Positions 1 to 10,814 are shown, counted from the first letter of the stretch. The stretch is DNA of 35,211 bases from Acinetobacter apis (GCF_900197575.1 NZ_FZLN01000008.1:1-35211), one strand, 5' to 3'. Translations and numbers: made by a program. Notes: generated by a model not told the origin, from the letters alone.

Positions 1-70
1 CTCAGAAGTGAAACCTCTTTGCGCTGATGGTAGTGTGGGATTACCCATGTGAGAGTAAGTCATCGCCAGC
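1..70 (+). rRNA. rrf: 5S ribosomal RNA, 3' part
   Basis: The first 70 bases match the 3' two-thirds of a gammaproteobacterial 5S rRNA: the CTCAGAAGTGAAAC loop region, the GCTGATGGTAGTGTGGG segment, and a closing CGCCAGC that would pair with the GCTGGCG start lying upstream of the window. The 5' end is cut off by the window edge. It is the last gene of an rrn operon, read toward rpoN and followed directly by a strong terminator. Confidence 0.93.
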
Positions 71-81
71 ATCTTATTCCT

Positions 82-113
82 AAAAAGCCCCCTCAATCGA
101 GGGGGCTTTTTTT
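82..113 (+). terminator. rrn operon intrinsic terminator
   Basis: A GC-rich stem AAGCCCCCTC / GAGGGGGCTT with a short AATC loop is followed by a run of T. It lies 11 bases after the 5S end and is a textbook Rho-independent terminator that separates the rRNA operon from rpoN. Confidence 0.93.
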
Positions 114-294
114 ATGGATATCATTTTATACATGAGTCATCACAATTTTTAGAATAATCAACACTGTGTTAAAATTAAATTCTGTGTCGAATGAATAGTT
201 TTGTAAACAACGTTAATCTTTCAAGCTTAACACGTATGATTTTTATGAATCATGTGGTATAAAAACCGGTGGCGGCATAAATTTTGCTAGTGAA

Positions 295-1758
295 ATGAGT
301 GTATTTATGAAGTTATCTTTGGGTTTGAAAGTTAGTAATTCACTATCACTAACACCGCAATTACAACAAGCAATTCGTTTACTGCAACTGTCTAATCTTG
401 AGCTAGAACAAGAAGTACAATTGCAGCTGGACAGTAATCCTTTATTAGAACGTATTGACGAAACCACAACAGTCGAAACGGTGCCTGAACAACAAGAGTT
501 TGAAAGTCAGGAACTATCAGAAGTCATTCAAAGTGAATTCTTACCAGAAGACTTGCCTGTAGATACACAATGGGATGATATCTATACTCAGCAAGCAACG
601 AGTTTGGTTGGTGATGACTTTGAAGAGCGCGAAGATAATCGTGTTGGACAAACATCATTAAAAGAACATATTCAAGAACAAGTTAATCTATTAAAATTTT
701 CAAATGTAGATAAGTTAATTGCTTTTTGTATTATTGATACCTTAGATGAAAAAGGCTTTTTGATTGACAGCTTGCCAGAAATCACCATGACAGTGAATCA
801 ATTGTTATATCAGGTTGATATGCAAGATGATGAAGTTGAAGAAGATGAAGTATATGTCGTCTTGAGACATATTCAGCAACTTGATCCAATTGGGGTGGGT
901 TCTAGAAGCTTGGTGGAATGCCTTTTAATTCAGCTTGATCATTTAACGCTATCGAAAGCAGATAAAACACATGCTGAGAAAATTTTAGCGAATCATCAGT
1001 ATTTAATCAGTCATGACTTAAATAAACTGATTAAAACAACTGGTTTGACAGCAGATGAGCTTAAAAAAGGCTTGAGCTTGATTAAAACATTAAAGCCTTA
1101 TCCAGGATCAGATTTTGATACAGGTGAGATTGAATACCAAATTCCAGATGTTGTAATTAGCCGTGAAAATGATGTTTGGAATGTAAAATTAAATCCAGAT
1201 ATTTTACCAAAAATTAGAGTGAATTCTTTTTATGCAGGGCTAATTAAACGTGCAGATCAAAGTGCCGATAATCAATATATTAAGCGGCAAATGCTAGAAG
1301 CAAAGAATTTTATTAAAAGTATTGATGAGCGTCATAAAACCTTATTAAAAGTTGCCAGTTGTATTGCAAAGCATCAACGTGGATTTTTAGAGCAAGGTGC
1401 TGAAGCAATGAAACCTTTGGTTTTACGCCATGTAGCAGATGAAGTAGAGTTACATGAGTCCACAGTATCTCGTGTGACTACCAATAAATATGTATTAACG
1501 CCACAAGGATTATTTGAGCTGAAATATTTTTTCTCAAGCCATGTGGGTACAGCAACTGGTGGTGAATGTTCATCTACAGCGATTCGTGCCATGATAAAAA
1601 AAATTATTGCATCTGAAAATCCATGTAAGCCATATTCTGACAATACCATTGCAAAGCTTTTAAAAGATGATGGTATCGATGTTGCAAGACGAACAGTGGC
1701 AAAATATCGGGAAGCTTTGCATATTGCATCATCATCAGATCGCAAAGTCATTCTTTAA
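295..1758 (+). CDS. rpoN: RNA polymerase sigma-54 factor RpoN
   Basis: RpoN is the alternative sigma factor that directs core RNA polymerase to -24/-12 promoters, which open only with an ATP-driven enhancer-binding activator. The 487-residue product has the usual family length. Residues about 5-50 form the Gln/Leu-rich activator-interacting region (NSLSLTPQLQQAIRLLQLS), followed by an acidic linker (about 60-120), the core-binding domain, and near the C-terminus the invariant RpoN box ARRTVAKYRE that reads the -24 element. The start is uncertain: ATG 295 and ATG 307 (MKLSLGLKV) are both possible and neither has a strong ribosome binding site. The 180 bases between the rrn terminator and the gene contain an ATGATT/AATCAT hairpin (235-252) and a TATAAA at 258-263, but no convincing -35. 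It is followed by ibaG after a gap of about 160 bases. Confidence 0.97.
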   Translation: MSVFMKLSLGLKVSNSLSLTPQLQQAIRLLQLSNLELEQEVQLQLDSNPLLERIDETTTVETVPEQQEFESQELSEVIQSEFLPEDLPVDTQWDDIYTQQATSLVGDDFEEREDNRVGQTSLKEHIQEQVNLLKFSNVDKLIAFCIIDTLDEKGFLIDSLPEITMTVNQLLYQVDMQDDEVEEDEVYVVLRHIQQLDPIGVGSRSLVECLLIQLDHLTLSKADKTHAEKILANHQYLISHDLNKLIKTTGLTADELKKGLSLIKTLKPYPGSDFDTGEIEYQIPDVVISRENDVWNVKLNPDILPKIRVNSFYAGLIKRADQSADNQYIKRQMLEAKNFIKSIDERHKTLLKVASCIAKHQRGFLEQGAEAMKPLVLRHVADEVELHESTVSRVTTNKYVLTPQGLFELKYFFSSHVGTATGGECSSTAIRAMIKKIIASENPCKPYSDNTIAKLLKDDGIDVARRTVAKYREALHIASSSDRKVIL

Positions 1759-1918
1759 ACAAGCTTAAGTTGTTGTTGGTTGATTTGAATAATTTTGCTC
1801 AACAGGCACGATTTTATAACCTTTTTGTTTTAAATTGATGGGTTGTTAATGAATTCAATGAATGAACTATAGTAAAATAATCGACTTTTAGCCGTGGGTC
1901 CAAAGCGAGGGCTTGATT

Positions 1919-3437
<1,519 letters not shown>

Positions 3438-3440
3438 GGC

Positions 3441-4130
3441 ATGAGTGATTTTAAAAATGATGACCCCAATTTTGATGTAATGGGTCATTTTGATCATGGT
3501 TTAACCTTGGCACTCAGTAAAGGGCGAATTTTAAAAGAAACATTGCCTTTATTGAAGCAAGCTGGAATCAATTTACTTGAGGATCCTGATCAATCACGTA
3601 AATTAATTTTTCCAACCACACATAAATTGGTCCGTATTTTAATTTTACGTGCCTCTGATGTGCCAACCTATGTTGAAAATGGTGCAGCAGATATTGGTGT
3701 AGCTGGTAAAGATGTGCTGATGGAACATGGTGCTCAAAATGTGTATGAGCCGTTAGACCTTAAAATTGCAAATTGTCGTTTAATGACTGCTGGTCGTGTG
3801 GGAATGAGTCGTCCGAAAGGTCGACTTAAAATTGCCACAAAATATGTCAATCTTACGCGTCAATATTATGCAAGCTTAGGTGAGCAAGTTGATGTGATTA
3901 AGCTTTACGGTTCTATGGAGCTTGCACCATTGGTCGGCTTGGGTGATTACATTGTTGACGTGGTAGATACAGGCAATACATTGCGTGCAAATGGTTTGGA
4001 GCCACTAGAAGAAATTTGTAAAGTGTCTTCACGTCTTATTGTTAATAAAGCCAGTTTCAAGCGTAAGCAACAGATTTTGCATCCAATTCTTGAACAATTG
4101 GAAGCAGCTGTAGCTGCACGCAGTGCCTAA
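3441..4130 (+). CDS. hisG: ATP phosphoribosyltransferase, short-form catalytic subunit HisG
   Basis: HisG condenses ATP with PRPP in the first step of histidine biosynthesis. The product has 229 residues and ends soon after the PRPP-binding region ([16 protein letters not shown]), so it lacks the C-terminal regulatory domain of the long form. In this short family (HisGS) activity and feedback inhibition need a separate HisZ partner, which is not in this window. An N-terminal tail of about 18 residues ([18 protein letters not shown]) precedes the usual [10 protein letters not shown] start of the catalytic domain; an internal ATG at codon 14 is an alternative start, but GAGTAGGG immediately upstream of 3441 favours the longer form. 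The gap to murA is 3 bases. Confidence 0.96.
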   Translation: MSDFKNDDPNFDVMGHFDHGLTLALSKGRILKETLPLLKQAGINLLEDPDQSRKLIFPTTHKLVRILILRASDVPTYVENGAADIGVAGKDVLMEHGAQNVYEPLDLKIANCRLMTAGRVGMSRPKGRLKIATKYVNLTRQYYASLGEQVDVIKLYGSMELAPLVGLGDYIVDVVDTGNTLRANGLEPLEEICKVSSRLIVNKASFKRKQQILHPILEQLEAAVAARSA

Positions 4131-4193
4131 TATAAAAAAACAATGCTGATGAATCTTATTTTTCATCATGCTTTCGGTCTAGATCGACATATC

Positions 4194-4257
4194 TTTACCC
4201 ACAAGATGGCTTAAACAGGTTAAACTTAACACTTTATTGTTCAACCTTGTGGGTAAA
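4194..4257 (+). promoter_or_regulatory. Perfect 12-bp inverted repeat before hisD
   Basis: TTTACCCACAAG (4194-4205) and CTTGTGGGTAAA (4246-4257) are exact reverse complements separated by 40 bases. The right arm ends 3 bases before the hisD ATG at 4261, so in RNA it would enclose the hisD ribosome-binding region. Inside the loop lies a small second palindrome, GTTAAACTTAAC. A weaker TGATGAA/TTCATCA hairpin lies at 4147-4168. There is no U-run after the right arm, so it is not an intrinsic terminator. A role in controlling hisD translation is inference. Confidence 0.6.
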
Positions 4258-4260
4258 TTG

Positions 4261-5556
4261 ATGCGACGTTTATCGACTCAAGACCAAAATTTTCAAACGG
4301 TCTTTGCTGATTTATTGGCTTTTGAAACTGTCAATGATCCTGAGCTCCTCTCTACTGTAGATCAAATCATTAATGATGTGCGCCAACATGGCGATGCACA
4401 TGTGCTTCATCTAACACAAAAATTTGATCGACATCCTGCGCATCAATTTTCAGACTTAGAGCTATCCCAAGCGCAATTAAAAACAGCTTTTGACCAATTA
4501 CAACCCGAAGTTCGTACTGCTTTAGAATTGGCAGCACAACGTATTCGTGCTTTTCATCAAGCGCAAAAGCAAGATGGTTGGCGCTATGTGGATGACCTTG
4601 GTAATACCTTGGGTCAAAAAGTAACACCATTAGATCGTGTTGGGATTTATGTGCCTGGTGGTTTGGCATCTTATCCATCTTCTGTATTGATGAATGCAAT
4701 TCCTGCCCATGTAGCAGGTGTCAATGAAATTATTATGGTGGTACCTGCTCCAGATGGTGTATTAAATCCATTGGTGCTGGCTGCTGCACATTTGGCAGGC
4801 GTAAGCCGTGTTTTTACCATTGGTGGTGCACAAGCTGTAGCTGCTTTGGCATATGGCACTGAAACCATTGCTCGAGTTGATAAAATTACAGGGCCAGGCA
4901 ATCGTTTTGTGGCTGCGGCCAAACGTGCTGTGTTTGGTCAGTGTGGGATTGATATGATTGCAGGTCCATCAGAAATTTTGGTGTATGCAGAATCTAATAA
5001 TAATCCAACATGGGTGGCAATGGACTTATTGTCTCAAGCTGAACATGACACCGTGGCACAAGCCATTTTAATTACGCCAGATGAGCGGTTTTTAAATGCG
5101 GTATCCGAGGCAATTACTGAGCATTTAAAGCACTTACCTAAAGCTGAAATTGCCAAAACGTCTATTGAAAATCGCGGTGCTTTGGTGTTAGTCAAAGACC
5201 GTGAAGAAGCGATTGCGCTGATTAATCAAGTTGCACCTGAACATTTACAACTTTGTGTCGATGATGCTGAAGCCATGAGCGAACATATTCGCCATGCAGG
5301 TGCAATTTTTATGGGAAGCTATACACCTGAAGCAATTGGTGATTACTGCGCAGGTCCAAATCATGTTTTGCCGACATCAGGAACCGCGCGTTTTTCTTCA
5401 CCACTTGGTGTATATGATTTTCAAAAGAGATCAAGCCTGATTATGTGCTCAAAAGCGGGTGTACAGCCGTTGGCTAAAGCTGCTGATATTTTGGCACAAG
5501 AAGAAAATTTAGATGCACATGCTCGGTCAGCACGCTATCGCTACACCGAAATTTAA
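4261..5556 (+). CDS. hisD: Histidinol dehydrogenase HisD
   Basis: HisD is the zinc, NAD-dependent enzyme that oxidises L-histidinol to L-histidine in the last two steps of the pathway. The 431-residue product shows the family landmarks: [10 protein letters not shown], the [10 protein letters not shown] segment, [12 protein letters not shown], the SQAEHDT motif carrying zinc and catalytic ligands, NRGALVLV, and [19 protein letters not shown] toward the end. ATG 4261 ([11 protein letters not shown]) is preferred to TTG 4237, which lies in a poorly conserved stretch inside the inverted repeat region. The ribosome binding site is weak and lies in the right arm of that repeat. It follows hisG after 130 bases, the largest gap in this cluster. 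Confidence 0.97.
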   Translation: MRRLSTQDQNFQTVFADLLAFETVNDPELLSTVDQIINDVRQHGDAHVLHLTQKFDRHPAHQFSDLELSQAQLKTAFDQLQPEVRTALELAAQRIRAFHQAQKQDGWRYVDDLGNTLGQKVTPLDRVGIYVPGGLASYPSSVLMNAIPAHVAGVNEIIMVVPAPDGVLNPLVLAAAHLAGVSRVFTIGGAQAVAALAYGTETIARVDKITGPGNRFVAAAKRAVFGQCGIDMIAGPSEILVYAESNNNPTWVAMDLLSQAEHDTVAQAILITPDERFLNAVSEAITEHLKHLPKAEIAKTSIENRGALVLVKDREEAIALINQVAPEHLQLCVDDAEAMSEHIRHAGAIFMGSYTPEAIGDYCAGPNHVLPTSGTARFSSPLGVYDFQKRSSLIMCSKAGVQPLAKAADILAQEENLDAHARSARYRYTEI

Positions 5557-5569
5557 TTCAAAAATAGAT

Positions 5570-5589
5570 GGGGCAGGACAGCCCCTTTT
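5570..5589 (+). terminator. Short hairpin between hisD and hisC
   Basis: GGGGC (5570-5574) and GCCCC (5581-5585) form a 5-bp GC stem with a 6-base loop, followed by TTTT. It is too short to be a strong terminator, and hisC follows only 11 bases later with its own ribosome binding site GAGG. It may partly attenuate transcription or protect the upstream mRNA. Confidence 0.4.
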
Positions 5590-5600
5590 GAGGTCTAATC

Positions 5601-6680
5601 ATGACTTTTTCAGCACAACAAATGCGTTTTTGGAGCCCTGAAGTTCGTGAACTCGAACCTTATGTTCCAGGTGAACAACCTAAAATACAAAACTTACTGA
5701 AATTAAATACCAATGAAAATCCGTATCCACCATCACCACATGTAGTTGATGCGGTTCAAGAAGCGCTTCTACACCAAGCGGATTTGCTGCGTTTATATCC
5801 TGACCCCGATGCCAGTGGCTTAAAGCAAGCTATTGCGGAACAACAAGGCATTGAAACGAGTCATGTGTTTGTTGGTAATGGTTCTGATGAGGTGCTTGCG
5901 CATATATTTAAAGCATTTTTTATTCAAGATGAGCCAGTATTATATGCAGATATTACCTATAGTTTTTATCCTGTATATAGCCAATTCTTTGGTTTAAAAA
6001 CCAAACAAGTGCCGTTAAATGAACGCTTTGAAATTGATATTGCAGATTATCAGCAACCCAATGGCGGCATCATTATTACCAATCCAAACGCACCAACCAG
6101 TATTGCGCTTGAATTGACACAGATTGAGCAGCTTTTAATACAACACCCTGATCGTGTGGTAGTGATTGATGAAGCTTATGTTGATTTTGGAGCTGAATCT
6201 GCGGTGTCTTTAGTGGCGCAATATGATAATTTAGTGGTTTGTCAAACAACCTCTAAATCGCGTTCATTGGCAGGGCTACGAGTAGGTTATGCCATAGCTC
6301 AGCCACATTTAATTGCCGCTTTAGAGACAGTAAAAAATAGCTTTAACTCTTATCCTGTAGATCGCTTTGCAATTGTGGCAGCGACAGCATCATTTCAAGA
6401 CCAAGATTACTTTGTTGAACAGTGTCAAAAAGTGATTGCGAGTCGTGATCTCTTGATCGCTCAGTTAACTGCGCTTGGGTTTGATGTTTTACCTTCGAAA
6501 GCCAATTTTGTTTTTGCGACTCACCCAAAGCATGATGCAAAACACTTGGCTGCGCAGTTGCGTATGGACGGGATTATTGTTCGCCATTTCAATAAACCGC
6601 GTATCGATCAGTATTTAAGAATTACTGTCGGGACGGATATACAAAATCAGCGTTTAGTTGATGCGTTAAAGCGATTATAA
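5601..6680 (+). CDS. hisC: Histidinol-phosphate aminotransferase HisC
   Basis: HisC is the PLP-dependent class II-fold aminotransferase that converts imidazole-acetol phosphate to histidinol phosphate. The 359-residue product has normal length. Visible landmarks are [14 protein letters not shown] near residue 35, VGNGSDEVL around 91, the NPNAPTS turn at about 161-167, DEAYVDF around 190, and the PLP-binding lysine at about 219 in [16 protein letters not shown]. The ATG at 5601 has GAGG 8 bases upstream. It is the last gene of the rpoN/murA/his run. The rest of histidine synthesis (hisB, hisH, hisA, hisF, hisI, hisE, hisZ) is absent here and must be elsewhere. Confidence 0.96.
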   Translation: MTFSAQQMRFWSPEVRELEPYVPGEQPKIQNLLKLNTNENPYPPSPHVVDAVQEALLHQADLLRLYPDPDASGLKQAIAEQQGIETSHVFVGNGSDEVLAHIFKAFFIQDEPVLYADITYSFYPVYSQFFGLKTKQVPLNERFEIDIADYQQPNGGIIITNPNAPTSIALELTQIEQLLIQHPDRVVVIDEAYVDFGAESAVSLVAQYDNLVVCQTTSKSRSLAGLRVGYAIAQPHLIAALETVKNSFNSYPVDRFAIVAATASFQDQDYFVEQCQKVIASRDLLIAQLTALGFDVLPSKANFVFATHPKHDAKHLAAQLRMDGIIVRHFNKPRIDQYLRITVGTDIQNQRLVDALKRL

Positions 6681-6715
6681 TCTGCTTGGGATAAAGAATA
6701 ATAAACAGGCAGCTT

Positions 6716-7840
6716 ATGCAAACTTCAACCATTTGCTTAAACATGATTGTCAAAAATGAAGCGAATATTATTTGGCAAACGCTAGATAATATTCGCAGCC
6801 ATATCACAATTGATTATATGGTGATTTGTGATACAGGTTCTACAGATCATACAATCGAACAATTACAACAATATATTCAGCACCATGAGATTCCTGCAGA
6901 AATTCATCAGCATGAATGGGTTAATTTTGAACATAATCGCAATCAAGCACTCTCATTGTGTGAAGGAAAGTCAGACTACATTTTAATATTTGATGCGGAT
7001 GACCGCTTTTGTGGACAGCCTCGTTTGCCTGAGCGATTGCATCATGATATTTATCATTTTACCTTTAAAGGTGATGGACGTGATTTTTTTTATACCCGTA
7101 AAATTTTAATTAAAAATAAGAAGATAGTACGTTGGGTTGGTGTTTTGCACGAAAGTTTGATTAACATTGCAGATCATTTGTCTGAGTTAGAAATTACTGG
7201 CGATTATTATATTCAAACTGGACATTTTGGTGATCGCAACCAAAATCCAAATAAATACTTAGAAGATGCACATACTTTATCTCAAGCATATGAGCATGAA
7301 ACACGTCCCGCTTTAAAAGCACGCTATGCCTATTATTGTGCAACGTCATATTATAGTTTTGGTGATATGGCGAGTGCCATACAATGGTTTCAATGTCGTA
7401 TTGATTTAGCACCTTCAACCAATAATCAGCTTGAAAGTTATTTGGCATGTCGGCATTTAGGCAGTATTTATAAACAGCAAAAACAAGCTGAACATGCTGT
7501 CTTTGTTTGGCTAAAAGGAACAAGTTTTTTGCCACAGCAGCTGGAATGTTTATATGAAGTCAGCTTGCTATATACAGAGCAAGGCGATACACAGATTGCT
7601 TATGATTTTGCAATGCTTGCGCAGCAAAAGCGTGAAAATGAAGGCGCAACCGCATTAGAACGTAATATTGTACGGTATGGTATTGATTACCAAATTTTAA
7701 CTTTGGGTATTGCTTTAAAAAAAATCCAACCTGCGTATCAAGCGTGGATTCGATTGATGGCACAGCCAAGTTATTCTGAAGCCTTTAACGCAACGCTCAT
7801 CAATTCAAAAAAGCATTTTGAACATTTACTCAATGCTTAA
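6716..7840 (+). CDS. Family 2 glycosyltransferase with C-terminal helical repeats
   Basis: The 374-residue protein starts with a GT-A fold typical of glycosyltransferase family 2: LNMIVKNEA at 8-16, the nucleotide-binding DTGSTDHT at 39-46, and a metal-binding FDADD at 92-96. A conserved WVGVLHE segment follows. From about residue 190 the sequence turns into helix pairs with TPR-like spacing (ALKARYAYYCATSYYSFGD, LACRHLGSIYKQQKQ). This layout resembles SunS-like glycosyltransferases often annotated in Acinetobacter, but no glycocin or other peptide substrate gene lies nearby, so the acceptor is unknown. There is no signal peptide or membrane segment, so it acts in the cytoplasm. It ends tail to tail with pabB, the two stop codons sharing the palindrome TTAA at 7837-7840. 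Confidence 0.85.
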   Translation: MQTSTICLNMIVKNEANIIWQTLDNIRSHITIDYMVICDTGSTDHTIEQLQQYIQHHEIPAEIHQHEWVNFEHNRNQALSLCEGKSDYILIFDADDRFCGQPRLPERLHHDIYHFTFKGDGRDFFYTRKILIKNKKIVRWVGVLHESLINIADHLSELEITGDYYIQTGHFGDRNQNPNKYLEDAHTLSQAYEHETRPALKARYAYYCATSYYSFGDMASAIQWFQCRIDLAPSTNNQLESYLACRHLGSIYKQQKQAEHAVFVWLKGTSFLPQQLECLYEVSLLYTEQGDTQIAYDFAMLAQQKRENEGATALERNIVRYGIDYQILTLGIALKKIQPAYQAWIRLMAQPSYSEAFNATLINSKKHFEHLLNA

Positions 7841-9171
7841 TTTGATGTGGTATACCATGTGTTGAGCAAAGACTTCATGGCAGAAATTTTATCTAAACAT
7901 TCTTGATATTCAGCATCTAGATCTGAAGCAATGGTAATGCCACCACCAGCCCAAAGAGAAAGATCATGCTGATATTTTTGAATCGAGCGAATTAAAATAT
8001 TAAAGCAGCCTGTTCCGTCATGATTAAAGTAACCGAGCGAGCCACAATATGCACCACGTGGTTGTTGTTCCAGTTCACTGATAATTTGCATGGCGCGTAT
8101 TTTAGGCGCACCAGTAATTGAACCGCCAGGCAATGCTTCAAACAATACATTGATGGGATCGATCATGGGTTTAAGTGTGGCTTGAATTTCACTCACCATG
8201 TGATGAACTTGTTGAAAGCTTTCTATTTCGAATAGTTTATTGGTGTGAACAGAGCCAATTTCTGCATAAACGCTTAAATCATTACGCAATAAATCGACAA
8301 TCATGACATTTTCAGCTTGGTCTTTTTCAGACGCCGTCAAAGTTTGTTTTGAACGTTCATCTTGTTCAGGGTCATTTAAATAACGTGGCATCGTGCCTTT
8401 AATCGGCCGTGTTTTAATCACGCGATTGGCTTGAAACTCAATAAAAAGCTCAGGCGAACAGCTCAGCAACTCGAAGCCATCAATTTTTAAATAGCCTGCA
8501 TAGGGTGCATGCGTTAAGGTCCAAAATTGCTCTGCAGTTGCCAATAAACTGCCTTTTGCTTTTGCTGTAAATGCTTGAGTTAAATTAATTTGATAACAAT
8601 CACCAGCGCGAATGTAATTGATGACTTGATGAAATTGCTCGGCATACTTCTCTTTATGCCATGTTGCATCACATGGCGTGCACAATTCAAAAGCAAGCTG
8701 TGGTGGCGCTATGTGCAAAAGCGCTTCGATCTGTATGACCATGTCGAGATGATGTTGTTCATGGTATAAATACCAATCATTGTTTTCAAATTTTAAAAAA
8801 CAATCATAAAGGCCAAAATAAAGTTCAGGTTGTGCATGAATGGGCGAAGATGCAACATGCTGTGAGGCTGCAACGTCATAGCCGACAAAGCCGATCCACC
8901 CACCATGAAAGCCTGTGGCGGTACTATCGGTTAAGGATGTGTTTAGTGTCAGTGTAGGACGATGCGCTTGTGTTGTGATGGGTTGATAACTGAGATCGTT
9001 TTGGCGTTCATGGTATTCAAAGTGATGATGGTGTTTTAACCAATACGATTGAGGTAAAACACCAATCACAGGTTTTCCATGATCTTGTAAATAAATGATG
9101 CCATGCAATGCGTGAAGTTTGAGTAAAATCTGTGCAGCGGACAGATCAAGCTGTAAAGGGTGTTTTTGCAT
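7837..9171 (-). CDS. pabB: Aminodeoxychorismate synthase component I PabB
   Basis: PabB aminates chorismate to 4-amino-4-deoxychorismate, with ammonia from PabA, on the way to p-aminobenzoate and folate. The 444-residue product has the chorismate-binding domain in its C-terminal two-thirds: the catalytic lysine motif TRPIKGTMPR, a VDLLRNDLS segment, the GGSITGAPKIRAM loop and GAYCGSLGYF. It is shorter than anthranilate synthase TrpE and lacks an anthranilate synthase neighbour, which supports PabB. ATG 9171 (MQKHPLQLDL) is preferred; two TTG codons at 9189 and 9186 are possible but have no better ribosome binding site. PabA and PabC are not in the window. Confidence 0.9.
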   Translation of the reverse strand: MQKHPLQLDLSAAQILLKLHALHGIIYLQDHGKPVIGVLPQSYWLKHHHHFEYHERQNDLSYQPITTQAHRPTLTLNTSLTDSTATGFHGGWIGFVGYDVAASQHVASSPIHAQPELYFGLYDCFLKFENNDWYLYHEQHHLDMVIQIEALLHIAPPQLAFELCTPCDATWHKEKYAEQFHQVINYIRAGDCYQINLTQAFTAKAKGSLLATAEQFWTLTHAPYAGYLKIDGFELLSCSPELFIEFQANRVIKTRPIKGTMPRYLNDPEQDERSKQTLTASEKDQAENVMIVDLLRNDLSVYAEIGSVHTNKLFEIESFQQVHHMVSEIQATLKPMIDPINVLFEALPGGSITGAPKIRAMQIISELEQQPRGAYCGSLGYFNHDGTGCFNILIRSIQKYQHDLSLWAGGGITIASDLDAEYQECLDKISAMKSLLNTWYTTSN

Positions 9172-9248
9172 AGCATCAACATTCAACAATAAAAGAAAAT
9201 CGGTTTAGAGAAAACGTCATTGTACACATGGTACAGTGACGTTTTGCA

Positions 9249-9788
9249 TTAAGTCAGTAGAGAGTCTATGGTCTCTAAATGAATGGGGTAGTGTGCTTGT
9301 TTTCGGTCTGCAAAATAATGTTGCAAGGTTTTTTTCACACTTGGGAAAGCCAATTGATCCCATGGAATTTCATGCTCTTCAAATAAGCGACTTTCTAATG
9401 TTTCAGGGCCTGCCCCAAATTGATGATCTCTCAGTTTAGCTTTAAAAAGCGCATAGATTTGTCCAATTCGTGGAATATCATACATGCAATACATTTGTTC
9501 AATGTCTATACGAGCATCTGCTTCTTCAAGTGTTTCACGTGCTGCACCTTCTGCCATTGTTTCAGAAAGTTCCATATAACCTGCAGGTAATGTCCATAAT
9601 CCGTAACGAGGTTCAATTGCTCGGCGACACAATAATACTTTTTGATCAGCCACCACCAATGCACCACAGATGACTTTTGGGTTTTCATAATGAATGTTGC
9701 CACAATGGGTACAGACTTGACGTAGTTTTTCATCTCCAAGCGGTTTCTTTTTGGTCGTTGGATGCCCGCATTTAATGCAACAGTTCAT
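9249..9788 (-). CDS. Nudix hydrolase with N-terminal zinc ribbon
   Basis: The 179-residue protein begins with a zinc ribbon of two CxxC pairs (Cys 4/7 and 26/29) followed by a Nudix domain, the layout of the Nudix_N_2 type. The Nudix box starts at Gly70 (GYMELSE), continues through seven residues to RETLEEAD (84-91), and keeps the metal-binding glutamates. The Gly expected at position 91 of the GX5EX7REUXEEXGU signature is Asp. Members of this subgroup hydrolyse nucleoside diphosphates linked to other groups; ADP-ribose, NADH or FAD-type substrates are plausible, but the sequence does not decide. It is transcribed in the same direction as pabB, 77 bases upstream. Its own promoter probably lies in 9800-9850, where the minus strand reads TGCTAAAAT. 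Confidence 0.87.
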   Translation of the reverse strand: MNCCIKCGHPTTKKKPLGDEKLRQVCTHCGNIHYENPKVICGALVVADQKVLLCRRAIEPRYGLWTLPAGYMELSETMAEGAARETLEEADARIDIEQMYCMYDIPRIGQIYALFKAKLRDHQFGAGPETLESRLFEEHEIPWDQLAFPSVKKTLQHYFADRKQAHYPIHLETIDSLLT

Positions 9789-10134
9789 AATATACTTCTG
9801 TCCGTTTGGTCATTTTAGCATAACGTAAAAAACCAATTTTGGCATCTATTGTGATGAAAACAATACTGAAAATGTATATGACATGTACTGTATTAAAACC
9901 TATGCCTAGGGAAAATAAAATCAGTTAAGAATGTCCTAAGCATCTGATGTTACGGTTGATCTGTTCTAATCGTGTAAAATTGATGGCTTTGCATACGCGA
10001 TAGCATATCTATTGTTTATGCTTTGGCATATTATTTTAGGCGCATTCATATTCAGCAATGAAACTATCGCGAATCAATTTAGATTTGCGTATGATAGCGT
10101 AACTTTTTAGCTTTATTTGATGATAAGGGCGTGC
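9789..10134. other. Divergent intergenic region, Nudix gene / tsaB
   Basis: These 346 bases separate the divergent Nudix gene and tsaB and carry no ORF I can support. CGCGATAG (9996-10003) and CTATCGCG (10064-10071) are exact reverse complements 60 bases apart, and ATACGC (9993-9998) has its complement GCGTAT at 10087-10092, next to TGATAGCG. These related elements cluster in the 150 bases before tsaB and could be protein-binding sites. A TATGAT at 10090-10095 is a possible -10 for tsaB. No riboswitch or small RNA is recognisable. Confidence 0.45.
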
Positions 10135-10797
10135 ATGAAACTGCTAGCACTCGAAACAGCCAATGAACAGTGTTCTGTTTGTATTGTAAATGACACACAG
10201 ATTCTCTTCAATGTACTGAATGATCAAACCAGAATGCAAACACAAATGCTTTTACCCATGGTGGAGCAAGGTTTGCAAACATGTCAGTTGACATGTGATG
10301 AACTGACCGCGATCGCTTTTAGCCGTGGTCCAGGATCATTTAGTGGGGTCAGAATCAATGCAGCAGTGACACAAGCTTTGGCATGGGCAAATGATTTACC
10401 TGTTGTGCCGGTATCGACATTACAAGCATTGGCTCAAGCAGCATATCGTCTACATGGATTAACCGCGGTTACCGCGGTTCTTGATGCAAGAATGCAAGAA
10501 GTATATATTGCGAATTTTGAATTAGATGAACAACACATCATGCAGTTAAAGGATACTGAGCAAATGCTAAGCTATGCAGACGCAGCAGCACAGGTGCAAT
10601 ATCCTTTGGTTGGCTCAGGCGCATTACTCGTTGATGACACCGCTGTATTTTCTGATGTAAAACCGACAGCAGAAGATATTGCCGTATTGGGTACTTATTT
10701 TGTCAATGAACAACAATGGGTGAGTGCAGAACATGCATTGCCAATTTATTTGCGGGATAATGCGTGGAAAAAAATTGCTGAACAAGGCAAACAATAA
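10135..10797 (+). CDS. tsaB: tRNA threonylcarbamoyladenosine biosynthesis protein TsaB
   Basis: TsaB is the ASKHA-fold partner of TsaD in the complex that installs t6A at position 37 of ANN-decoding tRNAs. The 220-residue product matches the family: LLALETANEQCSVCI at the start, TRMQTQMLLPMV, the highly conserved FSRGPGSFSGVRI at about 64-76, and ALDARMQEVY-type VLDARMQEVYI near 120. ATG 10135 (MKLLALETA) was chosen over TTG 10117 and ATG 10120 because AAGGG at about 10125-10129 is correctly spaced before it and conserved sequence starts there. uppP follows 17 bases later and rsmJ overlaps uppP, so the three genes probably form one transcript. Confidence 0.95.
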   Translation: MKLLALETANEQCSVCIVNDTQILFNVLNDQTRMQTQMLLPMVEQGLQTCQLTCDELTAIAFSRGPGSFSGVRINAAVTQALAWANDLPVVPVSTLQALAQAAYRLHGLTAVTAVLDARMQEVYIANFELDEQHIMQLKDTEQMLSYADAAAQVQYPLVGSGALLVDDTAVFSDVKPTAEDIAVLGTYFVNEQQWVSAEHALPIYLRDNAWKKIAEQGKQ

Positions 10798-10814
10798 AAT
10801 AATTAGGGTTTCAT

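Noticed and set aside
3471..3500. A possible attenuator or leader peptide for histidine regulation near hisG
   Set aside because: No run of histidine codons and no terminator/antiterminator pair is visible; the extension is simply the HisG N-terminus.
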